DNA of 64,000 bases from NCBI GenBank assembly GCA_001936135.1, contig CP012815.1:1054001-1118000 (forward strand), read 5' to 3'. Numbering within the stretch: the stretch's first letter is position 1; each line of letters begins with the position of its first letter. Origin of the DNA: Saccharomycopsis fibuligera x Saccharomycopsis cf. fibuligera. Lineage: Eukaryota; Ascomycota; Saccharomycetes; Ascoideales; Saccharomycopsidaceae. A program made the position numbers and the translations under genes. Below, piece by piece: positions 59,401-64,000 of the stretch. The notes below the pieces were generated by a model. That model was not told the DNA's origin and ran no database searches. It saw only the letters and a list, made by a program, of their open reading frames with translations.

Positions 59401-60356
59401 CTCTCAAAATTTGGCAAGCCATTTTCGAAATTGAAAAGAAAAATGATGAAACTTCTACATTGGATATTAATGAGCTTTCAATTGCTTCTGAGTCTTTGTC
59501 TTTAATTCTAATTACCAATCAATCATTTATTTCTCACCTTGCAAAATACACAACCTCCGAAAAGAAGGAAGAAAATACAATTAACTATCTTGTTCTTAAC
59601 ACCATCAGACAATTAATCAACCTTGAATTTTTCAAGAGCAACGGAAGTATGGATCTACTAGTTGACCCTAACTTTGTTGAATATTTGAAATTGAATTTGG
59701 GCTCGGAGTTAATTGTTTTGAAACAAATTTCACTCAATTTGTTGCTAGGTATTATTCACAATTATTTTGAATTTTATTACAAATCTAATTTGATCCAAGG
59801 CGAACTTCTAGAACCTCTACTAAATGAGTTGAAACCAAGAGTTGAATTTATCCGCAAGCTACAAATTGGGCCATTCAAGCACAAAATTGATGATGGCATT
59901 GAGCTTAGAAAGACCGTTTATGAGATTTTTTTCAGTGTTGTTTCTAATGATTTTCTTGCTAAAGATATTGAGCAAGGTAAAAACAAAGATACTTTGCTCA
60001 AAATTTCGTCGCAGATTGTTGACTTTGGTTTGAAAGACAGTAGTGAAATAATTTTGATTACAAATTTGATGATTCAAAAGATTGTTAAAGTTTGGGGATT
60101 GATTTTGTTTGAAGAGGATACTATTTTGGATAACTACATTACTAGGAACACCAAAATTTTTGGTAAAAAATTAAGTGACAAGGCTACTAAACAGCAAATT
60201 GATGAGCAGAATGAGAATATTAAATCTAATTCCAAGACGGTTGTGACAATCAATAATATTGTTCAAGCTCATGAATCTGATATCGATAATGAGAGATTAG
60301 GAAAATGGCGCAAATTCTATAGAGAGAACCTTTACGCTATAGGAAACGGAGAGTGA
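56457..60356 (+). CDS. TIP120: CAND1/TIP120 homologue, cullin-RING ligase exchange factor
   Basis: 1299 residues from an ATG. It is built of HEAT repeats from the first residues (DINKLLDQVTDVDPDIRFMALSDIDKLL), with the hallmark acidic insertion DDEDDEDDDIPISDDEDVDFSDEEYYDDEEDNDDISWRLRKEAAKVIGLV near 350-400 and the TIP120-type C-terminal domain (from about 1170, RKLQIGPFKHKIDDGIELRKTVYEIFFSVV). CAND1 binds unneddylated cullin-Rbx1 and exchanges substrate receptors; yeast Lag2 is a divergent counterpart. The DDGIELRKTVYE segment corresponds to the beta-hairpin region near the adaptor-binding site. Length is close to animal CAND1. Confidence 0.88.
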   Translation: MEANLDINKLLDQVTDVDPDIRFMALSDIDKLLSRPKSQFLSNSYKLQNIANALIDLLKDVNPDVQNQSVKNFKSLGSVLDESNITLIDQVLKKLFSLVKEHQQKQKKDNDIAMTGSIFTMALRYFLQNLKASSKRYNLSQLIVSDIFPYIVNEQTTVIPSLDYIEILFDLIKFNGNALNNAQIRQATVLLINSAYKSYGVLSSKAINTLGLLIDYLNNSSQAEKIINDAFLNIDEIKAINPRLSTFEVETVRLNLLLNITKKNASKFVSQFGQIFKVLRDDLYLDRFEADVDMDNDQDMNDDTLKFDEVRDISLNCIENLAVSLYDVLGPYVDDLLSITKNFLKYDPYNLADDEDDEDDDIPISDDEDVDFSDEEYYDDEEDNDDISWRLRKEAAKVIGLVAKQADSATLKKLFNEGVIDLLAFKLNDSNELVVTEILSSLTIVVKAVNTSSDLFSTFVSKIPIIVKSFAKNLGKAKNVNALNNYLKFAAELVYVGDRHFSSAYIVSILSSIQKFKDLNTSNFRLDNELIDLYTTIFKQHSLIGIKEKVDGIISDLAIGVNNPVRNSSLSALDASLYLIDNFATHKIRWTEFEHFKDLFISFIDKASSKNYDSELREKSTLLLIRVFGGLNLENSEYSNQILEVVKGNLVYDSLSESTLKSLITLFRYDVNKHDLPNEIPNQWLSQLVNILLGFIEKANQRNQASIVSDSLKMLLNIVENRHLDEKLSEDEFVKIIEVVVVKEFGDSKDYQRKLLIIGILLSRVSKCNISLVEQIIEILQVGLQSKSVAENSAPLLYVAKSLTHRVNGENLFDDLFEDKYTSSSIVAEVLSIIAIQAHLTQKIVDAERRLLSDIKDQTELIFTLNFLGNVAKFKKLDIDFNVFLDLLKEYQTNDQVMLVIARNIGKFISRDIDSYLPRILETLEASKGKDDEESKSLRYSLLLAVKQELEIKYNKSVQSNNNSILNDTITEASSHINESNALKIWQAIFEIEKKNDETSTLDINELSIASESLSLILITNQSFISHLAKYTTSEKKEENTINYLVLNTIRQLINLEFFKSNGSMDLLVDPNFVEYLKLNLGSELIVLKQISLNLLLGIIHNYFEFYYKSNLIQGELLEPLLNELKPRVEFIRKLQIGPFKHKIDDGIELRKTVYEIFFSVVSNDFLAKDIEQGKNKDTLLKISSQIVDFGLKDSSEIILITNLMIQKIVKVWGLILFEEDTILDNYITRNTKIFGKKLSDKATKQQIDEQNENIKSNSKTVVTINNIVQAHESDIDNERLGKWRKFYRENLYAIGNGE

Positions 60357-60875
60357 GTGGCTTTTGAAGCTTTGCTCTGCTAATGCTTTGTATATCGTCT
60401 TTACTCAGTTGTGGATTTGCAAAGAATAGAACAGTCTTGTGGTACTGTATATGCTATGTATACGTTATGCCTATAAAAGTTTTGCTAGTACAACTTGTGT
60501 ATAAAAAATTATTCCCGTAAGCGTAAAAATCCTCATGATATATCACAACTATAAGCAAGCAAATTTTGACAAGTGCTTGTTTTTTCGCTTTTGCCATGAG
60601 TGCATTCTTTCACTGTACTGTTACTTGTCTTGTTTCTCTTTGTGGGCTTGAAATGTTCCAAGCGCCCCCGAGAGCCACAAAAGAGCCCAATTTTCTTATT
60701 TAGCTTTTCATCACTAGCAGAATCTAAAGAGTGCCAATGTCAAGCCAGCGTTAGCCAAAACCAACTTCAACGGTATTAAAACCGGTGAGATCAAGTTCCC
60801 AGGAAACATTCACGTTAGCGTAAATCGGCGTTTTTTTGAAAGGGTCCTGAAGTTTGGAATTTGGGAATGCGATCC

Positions 60876-60933
60876 GCGGTCTGCGGTCTGCGGTCTGTGG
60901 GTCTGTGAGTCTGCAAGTCTGTGGCTTGTGGTC
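60876..60933. repeat. Heptamer/octamer tandem repeats (GCGGTCT type)
   Basis: Three exact GCGGTCT heptamers followed by variants GTGGGTCT, GTGAGTCT, GCAAGTCT, GTGGCTT, GTGGTCT. Confidence 0.75.
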
Positions 60934-61423
60934 TTTTTCGATGAATCCCAGCTTTTTGAGTGTAGTGCTCATCATAAAGAGCATCAATTACTGACAATTT
61001 TACAGTCTGTTCCGCAAATTTTAATAATTATCTAGTAAATGCTGAGATAACTACCAGGCAAAACAAAGTGTGTGTTGATTATTTTCGGTTTATGATACAT
61101 GTAGCAGCACACTGGCGTATACTTGTCCCTCGGAAGTTTTGCTAGTCTGGAGTATACTGCATATGCACAAGAGACTCGTTGGATTTTTTTGCAAACTTGC
61201 AATTTACTCGACTGGACGCAATTACCAAACATGGGTGAGCTGCTGCAGTTGGTTATTTAGTTGATCAGGTAGCTAGTTAGCTGGCTAGTTGTGCCACCAC
61301 AACATGCAAGAAAAAAGAAAAAAAAATAATAATACAAAGTGAAAAAAGTGTGATGTTCCTAGTTATTGGAAACGATTAATAGTTACTTCTTTGAGAAGCA
61401 TCAAGCAAGCCGAGAGTTTTACA

Positions 61424-61501
61424 ATGGATCAAATTTATGGATTTATTATCTGGTTCATCATTTTTATTACTCAACTATACGGCTCTTTGGATGATTTTTA
61501 G
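61424..61501 (+). CDS. Possible 25-residue single-helix membrane peptide
   Basis: ATG 61424 to TAG 61499-61501. The peptide is almost entirely one hydrophobic aromatic helix (YGFIIWFIIFITQLYG) with an acidic end (LDDF). No family recognised. It may be a real microprotein or a chance frame. Confidence 0.25.
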   Translation: MDQIYGFIIWFIIFITQLYGSLDDF

Positions 61502-62105
61502 TTTATTTGACCTTCAAGCTCAACCGAAGTATGTAAGTTAATGGTCAGTGCATCATCGGTGATTGGTGGCATTTTGTGTGGTGAAGTGAGGTAATATCTG
61601 AAGATCTGTGGGTCTAAGTTCTGGGATACATTGTCTAAGGGGAGATGCGAGATTATTACTAGGAATAAAGTGAGTTCTTGAGGAATTTTTCTATCCATCC
61701 ATGGTTATGGAGTGGAATGAATGGGTATACTTATACCCATACGCATACACATGTGTGCGTCTCACCGGATAATGTGGACGTATATATGGGAATGATGGCG
61801 CTGTCCAAAGGGCAATTTACTTCCCCTCAACTGTCTGTTCTTTCATACCCTCTGTTTTTTGCATTAATATTATTTACTGTTCAATAGTTTTCATTGTTGT
61901 TTGATGATTGATCTTGCAGAACTGAATTACTGAATTACTGATAACAAGAACAATACAACAGAAATCAGATAACCCGATTCAGCATTACTATCATCGTAGC
62001 AATCAACACAGCTAACAATTCACCACACTCTTTTCTGTCCAACTATTGACGCTCATTTACACTCTAGCACAAACAAAAGCACAAAGATAAACGCATACAT
62101 AGAAA

Positions 62106-62813
62106 ATGGTTTCAAACTTACTTCACATCACCACTATCTCAGCCATGGCTATGGCCACATTAGCCCTTGCTGATGCTAATGCCAATGCTGACGCCGATGG
62201 GGAAATCAATTCAACAACCACAAGAACGTTGACAGTGACGGTGACTAGAGACATTAAAGATAAACCGACTTCATCATCTTATGCTTCTAGTACGCCTGTC
62301 TCTGCCTCCACCTCCACCTCCAGCACAGAGCTGTCTTCAACATGGTTCAGCAGTCAGACTTCATGGAGTAGCACCACCACCAGCAGCAATGTCTATCCAG
62401 CAACAACAACATCATCCTGGTCGTCTTCGAGCATCAACGGAACTTCCGAGGCTAATTTATGGGCATCAGTAACTGATTCCACAACCTCCACAGTCTATAC
62501 CAGCTCCGGTACCTCAGACTCAACAGATAACAGTACAAGCAGTACCACTATCGCCAGCGCCAGCAGCAGTAGTATTAGCGATATTAGCAGTATTAGCAGT
62601 ATTAGCATTAACAGCAATGCCGGCAGCACCAACAAAATCGGACATGATCTAGGGGCAGTATTAGGCCGGAATAATGAGAATAACAGCACTAATAGCAGCA
62701 GCGCTAGCAGCGCCAGCAAGAACGGAGCGGCTTCAATAAAAGGAAATGCCGCAGCTTTGAAATTGGGATTAGGATTGGGGTTGGCCTTTGTGTGGGGTGT
62801 TGTTTTGATTTGA
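62106..62813 (+). CDS. Ser/Thr-rich GPI-type cell-wall protein
   Basis: 235 residues from an ATG. There is a signal peptide at residues 1-22 (MVSNLLHITTISAMAMATLALA), then about 175 residues dominated by Ser and Thr, which would be heavily O-mannosylated. A C-terminal hydrophobic helix (LKLGLGLGLAFVWGVVLI) follows a small-residue stretch (KNGAASIKGNAAA), which together make a GPI-attachment signal. A thiol-rich or CFEM domain is absent. Codon 76 (62331) is CTG within a Ser run, consistent with CTG=Ser. It may be a wall-spacer protein; specific role unknown. Confidence 0.75.
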   Translation: MVSNLLHITTISAMAMATLALADANANADADGEINSTTTRTLTVTVTRDIKDKPTSSSYASSTPVSASTSTSSTELSSTWFSSQTSWSSTTTSSNVYPATTTSSWSSSSINGTSEANLWASVTDSTTSTVYTSSGTSDSTDNSTSSTTIASASSSSISDISSISSISINSNAGSTNKIGHDLGAVLGRNNENNSTNSSSASSASKNGAASIKGNAAALKLGLGLGLAFVWGVVLI

Positions 62814-63637
62814 TCTGGGTTGATGTTATCAGCATTATTCTGTCGACTAGCTTCGGCCTTTTATAAGCGTCTAATCTGGTTTCTTGTTTATTAAACTTTT
62901 TTTTTTTTTTTTTGCCTTTATTCAGTTCCCTAAATTCTTGATACTTTCTTCTTCATCACCATGTCTATTTGTTTGCTTTGCTTTTTTTTGTTTTTGTTTT
63001 TGTTTTTGTTTTTTGTGCTTATTTGCTTTGTTTTGCTTTGTTTTGTTTTGTATATTATTCAGACCCGTCGTTCAGTTCACTCCTTCCGCTGCTATTGTTT
63101 GTTGATTTGTTTATTTGAAACGCTGATTTTTGGTTTTCGATCAAAAGTTACCACCAGCTATAATATTAGATCTAAATTAGAATAAATGTTTGTTACAGTC
63201 CACTGTTTTTTTTTTTTTTTTATGGTTTGCCCTCGGTTTTTACTCAAAAGAGCACAAGCACGGCATGTATGTTTGCTTACTTACTCAAAGTTTGCAATCC
63301 CACAAAGCACTACAAAGCACTCCCACAATGAAAACAACTCATCTAAACACATAAGTTAACGTAGATTATAAAATTGTAGATAATTGTAAAACTAAAGAAT
63401 TGCAGATTGTAAATCAGAATAACAAGAAAGTGTATAATAAAAGGAATTGTGTATAATACTAAAAAAAAATAAAAAACAATAGTAACAGTAGTAGTAGTAA
63501 TAATAGTAATAAGAAAAGTCAAAGATAGTAAAAAATAACACACATTAAGAAAGATTAAAGCATTAAAATTTAAAAATTCAATAGAAAAAACAAAAGAAAT
63601 GTAAAGAAAAACAATTTAACTGTCCTTAGCTATAGCA
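62814..63637. other. Convergent intergenic region, cell-wall protein/ACC1
   Basis: 820 bp with T-rich tracts, including (TTTTTG)n at about 62980-63015 and A-rich runs from 63455 on. Both flanking genes end here. No gene. Confidence 0.45.
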
Positions 63638-64000
63638 TTATTTCAATTGCTTGGCCAACTTTTCCTTTTCTTCAGCAGACAACAAGTGCAACATTTCAGT
63701 AAGAGCATCAACAGTTTCGCTTCTATCAGCTCTCAAAGAGTCTGCCAAAGATTGACGGATAACTTCATTCTTCAAGTTAGTAATGTAACCATTCAATTTG
63801 CCGTGGTTGGTTTCAATCCATTCTGCAACTTCCTTGTCATTATCGTAGTCCAAGGTTGGTGGGTAAGTGGATCTCAATCTGCTGATTCTTTCCAATCTTG
63901 AAGAAGTCTTCAAGTGTTTTTCAATGGCATTCAAGTACAAGTTTTCGTTCAATAATCTTCTGATTCTCCAGTAGAAGTATCTTCTGGAACCTTCCAAAGT
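63638..64000 (-). CDS. ACC1: Acetyl-CoA carboxylase, C-terminal end (partial)
   Basis: The last 120 codons of a minus-strand gene that continues beyond the right edge. It corresponds to the very C-terminus of the carboxyltransferase domain of yeast Acc1: RRYFYWRIRRLLNENLYLNAIE, SRLERISRLRSTYP, VAEWIETNHGKLNGYI, ending LTEMLHLLSAEEKEKLAKQLK. Acc1 makes malonyl-CoA for fatty acid synthesis in the cytosol. Confidence 0.93.
   Translation of the reverse strand, partial: TLEGSRRYFYWRIRRLLNENLYLNAIEKHLKTSSRLERISRLRSTYPPTLDYDNDKEVAEWIETNHGKLNGYITNLKNEVIRQSLADSLRADRSETVDALTEMLHLLSAEEKEKLAKQLK

Larger units (their letters stand above)
60357..62105. other. 1.75-kb gene-poor interval
   Basis: It holds heptamer/octamer repeats (60876-60933), a possible protein-derived stretch at about 60729-60836, a 25-codon ORF for a hydrophobic peptide at 61424-61501, and the promoter of the cell-wall protein gene. 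I see no larger gene. Confidence 0.45.

Noticed and set aside
1-64000. CRISPR arrays, bacterial operons, rRNA genes or viral genes
   Set aside because: No spacer-repeat arrays, no rRNA-like sequence and no bacterial or viral hallmark genes were seen; the window is ordinary yeast nuclear DNA plus retroelements.

Overview
The window is a chromosome segment of an ascomycete budding yeast, most probably of the CUG-Ser clade (Candida/Lodderomyces relatives). The gene set is typical of yeast. It includes a respiratory complex I subunit, which Saccharomyces lacks. The one confident intron has a GTATGT 5' splice site and a TACTAAC branch point. I found no in-frame CTG in LEU1, catalase or CAT2, whereas CTG occurs inside a serine run of a cell-wall protein (codon at 62331). 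The species call (a Lodderomyces-like yeast, because of the many homopolymer and triplet-repeat tracts) is inference.

Layout. 1-4.9 kb: the 3' end of a carnosine N-methyltransferase-like gene, a complex I subunit, tRNA-Phe with an intron, a short poly(A)-tailed repeat, and a doubly broken gene for a small secreted protein. 4.9-13.9 kb: a repeat-rich block with two damaged LINE copies, a 3.0-kb internally deleted LTR retrotransposon, further LTR relics, tRNA-Ala and tRNA-Arg, and one ordinary gene (MTE1-like) in the middle. 14.4-31.5 kb: peroxisomal catalase, CCA1, a spliced MIM2-like gene, an unrecognised low-complexity protein, flavohaemoglobin YHB1, a phytanoyl-CoA dioxygenase-like gene, carnitine acetyltransferase CAT2 and a mitochondrial DEAD-box-like protein. 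31.9-43 kb: XPT1, UTP9, an NMD5-type importin and an MDM31/32 family protein. 43.3-49.6 kb: two paralogous DAL5-type transporters separated by 3.2 kb without a clear gene. 50.7-64 kb: an unrecognised membrane protein, LEU1, a CAND1/TIP120 homologue, a Ser/Thr-rich GPI-type protein and the 3' end of ACC1.

The genes are independent monocistronic units. Some functional themes recur: peroxide and NO detoxification with peroxisomal acetyl transport (CAT1, YHB1, CAT2), and mitochondrial upkeep (complex I subunit, MIM2, MDM31/32, the helicase-like protein, and dual-start CCA1 and CAT2). The most unusual structure is a perfect 253-bp inverted repeat at 24857-25600. It lies between YHB1 and the dioxygenase gene, encloses two 135-bp direct repeats, and one arm supplies the last codons of the dioxygenase. 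Other notable signals are a short SINE-like element with a poly(A) tail nested in other transposons, LTR ends fixed 11-12 bp upstream of two tRNA genes, and a conserved hairpin at the 3' end of the LINE.
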